NCBI GenBank assembly: GCA_963760125.1
Contig: CAVXBV010000014.1
Coordinates: forward strand, 124,001-188,000
Reading direction: 5' to 3'
DNA from: RYN-111 sp963760125
Lineage (GTDB): Bacteria; Actinomycetota; Actinomycetes; Mycobacteriales; SCTD01
Length of the DNA: 64,000 nucleotides
The notes under the pieces: model-generated
Told to the model about the DNA's origin: nothing
The model's input: the letters and a program-made list of their open reading frames with translations, nothing else
Database searches by the model: none
Translations under genes and position numbers: made by a program
In this document: one piece after another, positions 44,607-53,101 of the stretch
Layout of the letters: the number at the start of each line of letters is the position of its first letter
How positions within the stretch are numbered: the stretch's first letter is position 1

Positions 44607-46123
44607 CGGGGCACCGCCTGCAGCGCGGCGCGCAGGACCGCGCGGTCGTCGAACGGGAGCACCTCGCCCGCGATCTCCTGGCCCCGCTCGTGGCCCTTGC
44701 CGGCGATCACCACGGTGTCACCCGGGCCGGCCTGGGCGACGGCGTAGGCGATGGCCGCGCGCCGGTCGGGCTCGATGTGGGCTCCGGGCTGCGCCATCTC
44801 GGCGAGGATGACGCTCGGGTCTTCGCTGCGGGGGTTGTCGCTGGTGAGCACCGCGAGATCCGCCCCGTCGACGGCCGCCCGCCCCATGAGGGGCCGCTTG
44901 CCGCGGTCGCGGTCCCCACCGCAGCCCAGCACCACGACGACCCGGCCGGCCGTCACCTCGCGGACGGCGGACAGCAGCGTCACCACGGCCTCCGGCGTGT
45001 GGGCGTAGTCCACGATCGCGGTGAACGGCTGACCGACGTCGACGCGCTCCATGCGCCCGGGAACGCCTGCCAGCGAGGCGATCCCGCGGACGGCGTCGTC
45101 AGCTGTCACGCCCGAGGAGATCAGCACGGCGAGGGCCGCGACCGCGTTGCTCACGTTGAACGCCCCGGGCAGGGCGACGCTCGCCGGCACGTCCACGTCG
45201 GGACCGAGGAGCCGGAAGCTGCTTCCGTCAGCGCGCAGGTCCGCCTCGACAGCACGCCAGTCGCCCTCGGCGCCACAGGTCTGAAGGGGGATCTGCCCCA
45301 TGGCCACCAGCCGGCGTCCCGCCGCGTCGTCGACGTCCACGATCCCCCGCGCGCTCACCCCGGGAGCGAACAGGGAGGCCTTGGCGGCGAAGTAGTCCTC
45401 CATCGTGGGGTGGAAGTCCAGGTGGTCCTGGGACAGGTTCGTGAAGACCGAGGTCGCGAAGCGCACGCCACCCACCCGGCCCAGGGCGAGGGCGTGGCTG
45501 CTGACCTCCATGGCCACGGCGTCGACACCCCGCTCGCGCATGACCGCGAACATCGCGTGCAGGTCCGTGGCCTCCGGCGTCGTGCGCACGCTGTCGACCT
45601 CGTCCTCACCGATCCGGGTGAGGACCGTGCCGAGCAGCGCCGTACGGCGCCCACTGGCCCGCAGCCCGGCCTCGAGCAGGAACGCCGTGGTGGTCTTGCC
45701 GTTGGTCCCGGTGATCCCCACGACGGTCAGGTCGCGCGACGGGTGGCCGTGGACCCAGGACGCGACCTCGCCCAGGACCGAACGCGGGTCGTCGGCGACG
45801 AGGACCGGGAGGCCACGCAGGGCCGACGAGGCGTCGATCCGGGCTGCGCCAGCGGGATCGGTGAGCACGGCCACGGCGCCGGCAGCCCTTGCCTGGTCGG
45901 CGAAGTCGGCTCCGTGGGCATGGGCACCGGGCAGCGCCGCGTAGAGATCGCCCGAGCGAACCGCACGGGAGTCGTGCGTGCACCCGGTGCAGAGCACCCC
46001 TGCGAGGTCTTCGGGGACCGTCAGCCCCGCGACCTCGGCCGCCAGGTCGCGCAGGGGACGCGGGGTCGGGTCAGCGGGCCGCAGCGCCCAGACGCCGCCG
46101 CTCGGTCCGTGGTCCGCGGGCAC
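44603..46123 (-). CDS. murE: UDP-MurNAc-tripeptide synthetase MurE
   Basis: A 506-residue Mur ligase that adds the third stem residue. The N-terminal THDSRAVRSGDLYAAL is followed by the P-loop VVGITGTNGKTTTAFLLE, the AMEVSSHALALGRV and NLSQDHLDFHPTMEDY motifs, and the C-terminal VDYAHTPEAV and SDNPRSEDP. The DNPR motif marks diaminopimelate as substrate, not lysine. It starts 9 nt after the ftsI stop at GTG 46123, without a strong ribosome site. Next to it, in place of murF, is a C-terminal fragment. Confidence 0.96.
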   Translation of the reverse strand: MPADHGPSGGVWALRPADPTPRPLRDLAAEVAGLTVPEDLAGVLCTGCTHDSRAVRSGDLYAALPGAHAHGADFADQARAAGAVAVLTDPAGAARIDASSALRGLPVLVADDPRSVLGEVASWVHGHPSRDLTVVGITGTNGKTTTAFLLEAGLRASGRRTALLGTVLTRIGEDEVDSVRTTPEATDLHAMFAVMRERGVDAVAMEVSSHALALGRVGGVRFATSVFTNLSQDHLDFHPTMEDYFAAKASLFAPGVSARGIVDVDDAAGRRLVAMGQIPLQTCGAEGDWRAVEADLRADGSSFRLLGPDVDVPASVALPGAFNVSNAVAALAVLISSGVTADDAVRGIASLAGVPGRMERVDVGQPFTAIVDYAHTPEAVVTLLSAVREVTAGRVVVVLGCGGDRDRGKRPLMGRAAVDGADLAVLTSDNPRSEDPSVILAEMAQPGAHIEPDRRAAIAYAVAQAGPGDTVVIAGKGHERGQEIAGEVLPFDDRAVLRAALQAVPR

Positions 46124-46132
46124 GAGGTGAGG

Positions 46133-48172
46133 CTAGCGAGGCGCGTCGGCGGACAGGCGCAGGACCGGCCGGGCCGCGCCGGTCGGGGGCACGCCGTAGG
46201 CACGAAGCGCGAAGCCGGTGATCTTGCTGAACAGGGGCGCGGCGACCTGACCGCCGAAGTACCCCTTGGCGCCGGTTCCCTGGAGCACGACGGCCGTGAC
46301 GAACCGCGGCGCGTCGGCGGGGGCCATCCCGACGAAGGAAGACGTGTACGTGCCGTCGTACCGGCCCTTGCGGGGCCCTTCGACCGCGACGCGCTGGGCC
46401 GTCCCCGTCTTGCCGGCCACGCGGTAGCCGGGGATCTGGGCCTTCGGTGCCGTCCCCTGTTCGCTGGCTGCCTGCTCGAGGATGAGCCGGATCGTCGCGG
46501 CGACCTGGGGGGTCACGACCCGGACGCGCTTGCCTGCGGGCTGGACGGTCAGGTGCCCGGCGTTGTCCCGGATGCTGCGGATCAGGGTCGGGTCGACCTT
46601 GATGCCGTCGTTGGCGAGCGTCGCGTACAGCGAGGCGATCTGCATGACGGTCACCGAGACGCCCTGCCCGATGGGGATGTTCCCGATCGACGTGCCCGAC
46701 CAGTCCGCCGGAGAGGGGATCAGGCCGCGGCTCTCCCCCGGCAGGCCCAGGTTGGTGCGGCTGCCGAAGCCGAACAGCTTCATCTCGTCGTACAGCCGCT
46801 GCGCACCGAGTTGCTGAGCCACCTTCACGGTGCCGATGTTGCTCGACTTGGCGAGGACACCGGCGAAGGTGAGGTGCTCGAGGCCGTGCGCCTCGGCGTC
46901 GTGCAGCACCTTGTCGGCCACCTTGTACGTCGGGGGCACCTCGATCACCGTGTCCGGCGTGACGATCCCGTCGGTGAGCGCTGCGGCGGCGGTCACGACC
47001 TTGAAGACCGAGCCGGGCTCGTACACGTCGCTGAGGGCGGGGTTGCCCATCAGCGCGCCGGCCGTCCGGTTGTCCGGGTCGAAGGTGGGGGCGGTCGCGA
47101 GCGCGAGCACCTGACCGGTCTTGACGTCCAGCACCACCACGCTGCCGTTCTTGGCGCCGGTGGCGCGCACCTGGTCGGCCAGCAGCTTCTGGGCGTACCA
47201 CTGCACGTCGCGGTCCAGGGTGAGCGCGACGTCCTTGCCGGCGACGGGTTCGACGTGGCTGTCCGCCCCTGTCGGGATGACCCGCCCGAGCGCGTCGAAG
47301 CGGGCGACGGTCTCACCGTCCTTGCCGGCGAGCACGGACTGCATCGCCCGCTCGATCCCGGCAGCGCCGTCGCCGTCGAAGTCGGTGAAGCCGAGGACAC
47401 CGGCGGCGAGGTCGCCCGAGGGGTGCAGGCGTCGGGTGGCCCGCTCCGAGCTCAGCCCCGGCAGGTCGAGCGCCAGCACCTTGGCGGCCGCAGCGGGATC
47501 CATCCCCCGCTTGAGGTAGACGAAGGCCTTGTCGAGGCGCAGCTTGGCCTCCACGTCCGCGACGGGCAGCCCGAGCAGCGGCGCGGCGGCACGGGCGACC
47601 GAGGCGGCGTCGCACGGGTCGGTCGCGCCCTCCTGGCAGACGGCCTTGGCCAGCGCCCGCGGGTTGGCGGTGACGTTCGTCGCCTGGACCGACAGGGCGA
47701 GCTCGTTGCCGTTGCGGTCCAGCACCCGACCCCGTTCGGCCGGCAGGGACACCGTGCGGGCGTTCAGGACACCGGTGCGGTCAGCCAGGGCCACGGGAGC
47801 GATGCCCTGCAGCTGCACGAGCCGCGCGCCGAGCATCAGCACGACCAAGCCGATGACGATGAGGCCCCAGCGCAGGCGGTGCCCAGGACTGCCGAGGGGG
47901 CGGGTACGGCGGATCGGCGGGCGCGGTGGCGCGGGGCGTCGAGCGCTCGGGCGTGCCGGTCGGGCGGTGGGTCGGGCGGTGGGTCGGGCGGTGGGTCGGG
48001 CGGTGGGTCGGGCAGTGTTTCGGGCGGTGGGTCGTGCGGTGGGTCCGGCGGTGGTGGCGCGGCCGGCTGCGGGCCGGGGCTGCGGGCGGCCGCTCGTCTG
48101 GCGGCCGGACGTGGGTCGCGGCGTGCTGGCCGGGCGACGGGTGGCCGAGGGTCGTTCGGGCGGTGGGGTCAC
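46133..48172 (-). CDS. ftsI: Septal transpeptidase FtsI (class B PBP)
   Basis: A 679-residue class B penicillin-binding protein. A cytoplasmic N-terminus of ~100 residues is unusually long and built of TARP repeats. One membrane helix follows (about 104-122), then the PBP dimerisation domain (AERGRVLDRNGNELA) and the transpeptidase domain with SVFK (about 388-391), SSN (about 443), and KTGT (about 586). It cross-links septal peptidoglycan with FtsW. GTG 48172 overlaps the ftsL stop by 4 nt. Confidence 0.96.
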   Translation of the reverse strand: MTPPPERPSATRRPASTPRPTSGRQTSGRPQPRPAAGRATTAGPTARPTARNTARPTARPTARPTARPTARPARPSARRPAPPRPPIRRTRPLGSPGHRLRWGLIVIGLVVLMLGARLVQLQGIAPVALADRTGVLNARTVSLPAERGRVLDRNGNELALSVQATNVTANPRALAKAVCQEGATDPCDAASVARAAAPLLGLPVADVEAKLRLDKAFVYLKRGMDPAAAAKVLALDLPGLSSERATRRLHPSGDLAAGVLGFTDFDGDGAAGIERAMQSVLAGKDGETVARFDALGRVIPTGADSHVEPVAGKDVALTLDRDVQWYAQKLLADQVRATGAKNGSVVVLDVKTGQVLALATAPTFDPDNRTAGALMGNPALSDVYEPGSVFKVVTAAAALTDGIVTPDTVIEVPPTYKVADKVLHDAEAHGLEHLTFAGVLAKSSNIGTVKVAQQLGAQRLYDEMKLFGFGSRTNLGLPGESRGLIPSPADWSGTSIGNIPIGQGVSVTVMQIASLYATLANDGIKVDPTLIRSIRDNAGHLTVQPAGKRVRVVTPQVAATIRLILEQAASEQGTAPKAQIPGYRVAGKTGTAQRVAVEGPRKGRYDGTYTSSFVGMAPADAPRFVTAVVLQGTGAKGYFGGQVAAPLFSKITGFALRAYGVPPTGAARPVLRLSADAPR
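47956..48055. repeat. 12-nt tandem repeat in the FtsI N-terminus
   Basis: Plus-strand units GGGCGGTGGGTC are repeated several times (exact from about 47962 to 48012, degenerate to 48055), encoding Thr-Ala-Arg-Pro repeats in the cytoplasmic tail of FtsI. The unit is a multiple of three, so copy-number change keeps frame. Confidence 0.85.
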
Positions 48173-48807
48173 CGGTGCGCTCCCTGGGCGGCTGCAGGCT
48201 TCGTCGTCGTGGGCTTCGTCGTCGTGGGCTTCGTCGTCGTGGGCTTCGCCGCGGTCGACGGCGCGACGACGGGACGCGCGGGTGCCGGGGGCGCCAGGCC
48301 CGCTTGCGGCGCCCCGACGACGGCACCGGAGGGCAGCCGGAGGAAGGCCGGCGGGCCGCTCTCGACCATGCCGAGGCGGGCGGCCTCGACCGCGAGCGCC
48401 GCGGGGGCCTGACGGGCCTCGACCTGCTTGGCCAGCTCCTGCTCGCGCTGGACCAGGGCCGCGTTGGACGTCGCGAGGTCGTGGACGGCGAAGCTGCCCT
48501 GCGCGACGAGGGTGTTCAGGAGCAGCAGCCCGAGCAGGCCCCCGACGAGCAGGGTGACGACCAGCAGGACGAACGGAGCGCGGGCGGCGCTGCTGCGCTG
48601 CGAGGGGACCAGCCGAAGGGCCGCGGGCCCGAGGGCTGCGGGCCGACGTCCAGCGCCGAGGGGAAGCGTCGGCAGCGCCGCCCGGAGGGCGTTCGCTCCC
48701 GAGGTGAGCGGCGAGGGGTCGCCGGTCGAGGTGGCTCGGGCCGCACGCGAGGAGCCGGTCGAGGCGCTGCGCAGCGGTACGGCGAAAGTGGCGCGCTGGG
48801 CGCTCAT
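48169..48807 (-). CDS. ftsL: Cell division protein FtsL
   Basis: A 212-residue bitopic protein. A basic cytoplasmic N-terminus of ~75 residues is followed by a membrane helix (APFVLLVVTLLVGGLLGLLLLNTLV, about 76-100), then the FtsL coiled coil (ATSNAALVQREQELAKQVEAR). The C-terminal tail is Pro/Lys/Thr-rich with three KPTTT repeats, encoded by 15-nt direct repeats. The position between rsmH and ftsI, and the topology, support the name; FtsL sequences are weakly conserved. It overlaps both neighbours by 4 nt. Confidence 0.85.
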   Translation of the reverse strand: MSAQRATFAVPLRSASTGSSRAARATSTGDPSPLTSGANALRAALPTLPLGAGRRPAALGPAALRLVPSQRSSAARAPFVLLVVTLLVGGLLGLLLLNTLVAQGSFAVHDLATSNAALVQREQELAKQVEARQAPAALAVEAARLGMVESGPPAFLRLPSGAVVGAPQAGLAPPAPARPVVAPSTAAKPTTTKPTTTKPTTTKPAAAQGAHR

Positions 48808-49769
48808 GCGGCCCTCCGGCGCGTCGCGGCGCGCAGCCGCACGGACTGGGCCCGCGGGTTCGCGGCGATCTCGTCGGCGGCGGCCTGCTGCGAGCCGCGG
48901 ACGAGAAGCTCGAGCTCGGGCTGCGCCCCCTCGGGAACGAACGGCAGGTCCACCGGCACGTCGGAGGTGGACCGCGCGACCAGAGCGGCCTTGACGATCT
49001 TGTCCTCGAGCGACTGGTAGCTCATGACCACGATGCGTCCTCCGACGGCCAGCGCGTCGAGCGCAGCAGGGATGGCTCGGCGCAGCACACCGAGCTCGTC
49101 GTTGACCTCGATGCGGAGGGCCTGGAAGGTTCGCTTGGCGGGGTGGCCACCGGTGCGGCGGGTGGCGGCCGGGATGGCCTCGCGCACCAGCTCGGCCAGC
49201 CGGGAGGTGGAGGTCAGGGGTGCCTTGGCCCGCTCGCGCACGATGGCGTCGGCGATCCGGGAGGCGAACCGCTCGTCGCCGTACTCCCGCAGGACGCGCG
49301 CGAGGTCCTTGCCCGGGTAGCCGTTGACGATGTCCGCGGCGGTCTGCCCGCCGGTCGGGTCCATCCGCATGTCGAGCGGGGCGTCCTGGGCGTAGGCGAA
49401 CCCGCGGGCCGCCTCGTCGAGCTGCAGCGAACTGACACCGAGGTCGAACAGGATGCCCTGGACGCTGGTCAGGCCGAGGCCGGCCAGGACGGTCGGCAGG
49501 GCGTCGTACACCGCGTGCACGAGCGTGACGCGGTCGCCGTACGGCGCGAGGCGGGCCTCGGACCTCCGCAGCGCCTCGGGGTCGCGGTCCAGCCCGATCA
49601 GCCGAGCCGGGGTCTGCGCCAGCAGGGCCTCGGCGTGGCCGCCCATGCCGAGGGTGCAGTCGACGACGACCGCCTCTGGGCCGGTGAGGGAGGGTGCGAG
49701 CAGGCCGACGCAGCGGTCGAGCAGCACCGGGACGTGGGCGGCGCTGCCCGCTCCCGTCGGCTCCGACAT
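48804..49769 (-). CDS. rsmH: 16S rRNA m4C1402 methyltransferase RsmH (MraW)
   Basis: A 321-residue SAM-dependent methyltransferase that N4-methylates C1402 of 16S rRNA. Motifs are HVPVLLDRCV at the start, VDCTLGMGGHAEALL (SAM loop), GLDRDPEAL, FDLGVSSLQLDEAARGFAY, and HPAKRTFQALRIEVNDEL, ending in a basic NPRAQSVRLRAATRR. ATG 49769 is chosen because it gives the normal N-terminus; a longer frame runs into the leader. It follows a 213-nt gap after mraZ that holds a conserved-type RNA hairpin. Confidence 0.96.
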   Translation of the reverse strand: MSEPTGAGSAAHVPVLLDRCVGLLAPSLTGPEAVVVDCTLGMGGHAEALLAQTPARLIGLDRDPEALRRSEARLAPYGDRVTLVHAVYDALPTVLAGLGLTSVQGILFDLGVSSLQLDEAARGFAYAQDAPLDMRMDPTGGQTAADIVNGYPGKDLARVLREYGDERFASRIADAIVRERAKAPLTSTSRLAELVREAIPAATRRTGGHPAKRTFQALRIEVNDELGVLRRAIPAALDALAVGGRIVVMSYQSLEDKIVKAALVARSTSDVPVDLPFVPEGAQPELELLVRGSQQAAADEIAANPRAQSVRLRAATRRRAA

Positions 49770-49780
49770 CTCGACCCTGC

Positions 49781-49812
49781 TCTCTGTGGTGGCTCTCTGT
49801 GGTGGCTCTGGT
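49781..49812. repeat. Short direct repeat upstream of rsmH
   Basis: CTCTGTGGTGG occurs twice in a row (about 49782-49804), followed by the partial copy CTCTGGTGG. It sits just before the rsmH start on the minus strand. Meaning unknown. Confidence 0.6.
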
Positions 49813-49901
49813 GGCGCTCGTGCTGTGGTCCGGCCCGGGGTCGCGGCCCCGGGCGTCGTGGTCGGTGCTGGTCGTGGCTGCTCGTGAGGTCCGGTCCCCG
49901 T

Positions 49902-49949
49902 CCGCTCCCCCGCCTGGCACCGGGGAAGGTGTGCCAGGAGAGGGAGCGG
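49902..49949 (-). ncRNA. mraW-type RNA hairpin between mraZ and rsmH
   Basis: CCGCTCCC (49902-49909) pairs with GGGAGCGG (49942-49949), and CCTGGCAC (49913-49920) pairs with GTGCCAGG (49931-49938), with a symmetric 3x3 internal loop and a 10-nt loop. In the mRNA sense the loop reads ACCTTCCCCG. From memory, the mraW RNA motif of actinobacteria is a hairpin with a conserved CUUCCCC loop in the mraW (rsmH) leader; this matches in place, strand and loop. Its role is not known; control of dcw expression is assumed. Confidence 0.75.
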
Positions 49950-49982
49950 TCGGAGGCCGCGCGCCACGAGCGGGTGGTCCGT

Positions 49983-50414
49983 CTAGAGGAGGCCGGGCAG
50001 CACCTCCTCGGCCTGACCGGCGAAGTCGACGTCCTGCGCGGCCTCGTAGGTGGCCCAGGCCTGGGCGTCCCAGATCTCCAGGCGGGTATTGGCGCCGATG
50101 ACCACGCAGTCCTTCGACAGGCCCGCGTAGCCCCGGAGGCTGAGCGGGACCGTGATGCGCCCCTGCTTGTCCGGGACGTCGTCCGAGGCGCTGGCGAAGA
50201 AGACCCGGCTGTAGTCACGGAACGCCTTGGTGGTCACCGGAGCGCCCTGCAGCCGCTCGGCCTGGGCGACGAAGGCGGCGTGGGTGAACACGTAGAGGCA
50301 GTTCTCCTGGCCCTTCGTGATCACCACCCCCTCGGCGAGCTCGTCCCGGAACTTCGCGGGCAGGAAGAGCCGCCCCTTGTCGTCGAGCTTGGGGGTGTGG
50401 GTGCCGAGGAACAC
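49983..50414 (-). CDS. mraZ: Transcription regulator MraZ
   Basis: A 143-residue protein of two AbrB-like halves: FLGTHTPKLDDKGRLFLPAKFRDEL and then SDDVPDKQGRITVPLSLRGYAGL. Each half carries the DxKGR-type motif. MraZ forms an octameric ring that binds repeats in its own promoter and controls the dcw operon. GTG 50414 gives the conserved N-terminus and has GGTGAG 6 nt upstream. It is the first gene of the dcw run. Confidence 0.95.
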   Translation of the reverse strand: MFLGTHTPKLDDKGRLFLPAKFRDELAEGVVITKGQENCLYVFTHAAFVAQAERLQGAPVTTKAFRDYSRVFFASASDDVPDKQGRITVPLSLRGYAGLSKDCVVIGANTRLEIWDAQAWATYEAAQDVDFAGQAEEVLPGLL

Positions 50415-50456
50415 GGCTCGCTCACCCCCTTGGGCGCCCACCTGGCTCCCTGATTC

Positions 50457-50487
50457 CCCACGTTACTCCACCATCATCCACTGTCAA
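50457..50487 (-). promoter_or_regulatory. mraZ promoter with three MraZ boxes
   Basis: On the minus strand a -35 TTGACA (50487-50482) and a -10 TAACGT (50465-50460) are 16 bp apart. Overlapping them are three direct repeats with exact 10-bp spacing: GTGGA (50481-50477), GTGGA (50471-50467) and GTGGG (50461-50457). This is the known MraZ operator pattern. The promoter would start the whole dcw operon about 35-40 nt before mraZ and be autoregulated. Confidence 0.85.
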
Positions 50488-50854
50488 TGACCTGCCGGCC
50501 CAAAAATCCAGCCAGCGGTGGTGAAGTCGCAGGTCAGAGGCGGTGGAGCGGAGTGGGGCAAGATGCCGCAGCTTCGCGGCCTGCACGCTCCGCCCCAGAG
50601 GCGTCTCGTCCAGGCACCCCGGCGCCGGGTCCGAAATGGGCGCGTGGCGCGCCGCCGGCGGTCCGGAGGGGTCGTGAGCGTGGAGGGAAGTGGAGGGCCC
50701 TCGGCGGCCCGCTCGTGCGGGCGGCGTGACCGAGGTGTGACCTGGGGCGAACAGCGACGGGGGCGACGCCAGCGCGATCCGATGTCATGCTCGTCAGGAG
50801 CCTGATCCCCATCTCGGCGCCCGCGCGCCTGACCTGACCCCTGGAGGACCCCCG
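50488..50854. other. Intergenic region between divergent mraZ and moxR
   Basis: These 367 bases hold no gene I can support. An 80-codon frame on the plus strand (50487-50729) has no ribosome site and a random-looking composition. The moxR promoter should lie at the right end, but I see no clear -35/-10 pair. Confidence 0.6.
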
Positions 50855-51841
<987 letters not shown>

Positions 51842-51844
51842 CCG

Positions 51845-53101
51845 GTGCGTGACGCGCTCGGTGGCCTGACGACCCGCGGTCGCTGCCTGCTCGCGGCCGG
51901 CGGAGCGCTGGCGCTGTGCGCGCTGTTCCTCGGCCAGCGCGACCTGCTGCGTGCCGCGGTGTTCCTGCTCGCCCTGCCGCTGGCCGCCGTCGCCTCGGTG
52001 GCACGGACGCGGTACCGACTGGCCTGCACCCGCAGCCTGGACCCGCCGCGGGTCGAGGCGGGCGTGACGTCCACGGTGCGGCTGCGGCTGGACAACGTCT
52101 CCCGCCTGCCGAGCGGGGTGCTGCTCATGGAGGACGCGCTGCCCTACACGCTCGGTGGGCGGCCGCGCTTCGTGCTGGACCGGGTGGAGCCGCAGGGGAT
52201 CCGAGAGGTGAGCTACCCGATCCGGGCCGAGGTCCGCGGGCGCTACGAGGTCGGTCCGCTCTCGGTCCGCCTGACCGATCCGTTCGGGCTGTGCGAGCTG
52301 TCCCGGTCGTTCTCCAGCACCGAGGACCTCGTCGTGACGCCGGTGGTGTCGATGCTCCCCGCCGTACGCCTCGGGGGCGAGTGGGCCGGCGGTGGGGACG
52401 CGACGTCCCGGACGGTGGCCGTCAGCGGCAGCGACGACGCCGCGACCAGGGAGTACCGCTACGGCGACGACCTCCGCAAGGTGCACTGGCGCTCCACCGC
52501 ACGCGTGGGCGAGCTCATGGTGCGGCGCGAGGAGCGGCCGCACCAGAGCCGCGCGACCCTGCTGCTGGACGCTCGCGGCGCGGCGCACCGCGGGGACGGA
52601 CCGGCCTCGTCCCTCGAGTGGGCGGTGAACGCCGTGGCCAGCGTGGGCGTGGCGCTGTCGCGTGCCGGTTTCTCCGTCCGCCTGCTCGACGACCACGGCG
52701 GCCAGCTGGTCTCCCCTGGCCTGCCGGCGACCGAGGGCGCGCTGCTCGATGCCCTCTCGGGGGTCCAGGCCTCCCGCAACGACCCGCTGGCCGGAGCGAC
52801 CGCCAGGCTGCGACGTGAAGGGGTCGACGGCGTGCTCGTCGCGGTCCTCGGGGCCGTCAGCCCCGCGGACGCGGAGAGCCTTGCGCGCCTGCGGCACGGT
52901 GCCGGCTCGTGCGTGGCGGTGCTCCTCGACGTCGACAGCTGGATCTCCCACGCGCGCGCCGACACCAGCGCCTACGACGCGTCGGCCTCCCTGCTGACGC
53001 AGTTCGGCTGGCGGGTGCTGCGCGTGAGCCACGGGACCACGCTGGCGTCCGTGTGGCCCGAAGCGTCGGCCTACGCCGCCCGAGCCGAGGCCCACCGATG
53101 A
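51845..53101 (+). CDS. DUF58 membrane protein
   Basis: A 418-residue protein. Two membrane helices lie near residues 14-50. A beta-rich region and the DUF58 core follow, with GRYEVGPLSVRLTDPFGL and REYRYGDDLRKVHWRSTARVGELMVRREE, then a VWA-like fold (TLLLDARGAA...). DUF58 proteins are always found with MoxR and transglutaminase genes; the function is unknown but may concern envelope proteins. The stop overlaps the next start (ATGA). Confidence 0.92.
   Translation: MRDALGGLTTRGRCLLAAGGALALCALFLGQRDLLRAAVFLLALPLAAVASVARTRYRLACTRSLDPPRVEAGVTSTVRLRLDNVSRLPSGVLLMEDALPYTLGGRPRFVLDRVEPQGIREVSYPIRAEVRGRYEVGPLSVRLTDPFGLCELSRSFSSTEDLVVTPVVSMLPAVRLGGEWAGGGDATSRTVAVSGSDDAATREYRYGDDLRKVHWRSTARVGELMVRREERPHQSRATLLLDARGAAHRGDGPASSLEWAVNAVASVGVALSRAGFSVRLLDDHGGQLVSPGLPATEGALLDALSGVQASRNDPLAGATARLRREGVDGVLVAVLGAVSPADAESLARLRHGAGSCVAVLLDVDSWISHARADTSAYDASASLLTQFGWRVLRVSHGTTLASVWPEASAYAARAEAHR

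Noticed and set aside
44690..48412. Plus-strand open frame of 1240 codons opposite murE and ftsI
   Set aside because: Antisense shadow; murE and ftsI on the other strand have all catalytic motifs.
50487..50729. Small plus-strand ORF in the mraZ-moxR gap
   Set aside because: It begins over the mraZ promoter, has no ribosome site, and shows no family pattern.
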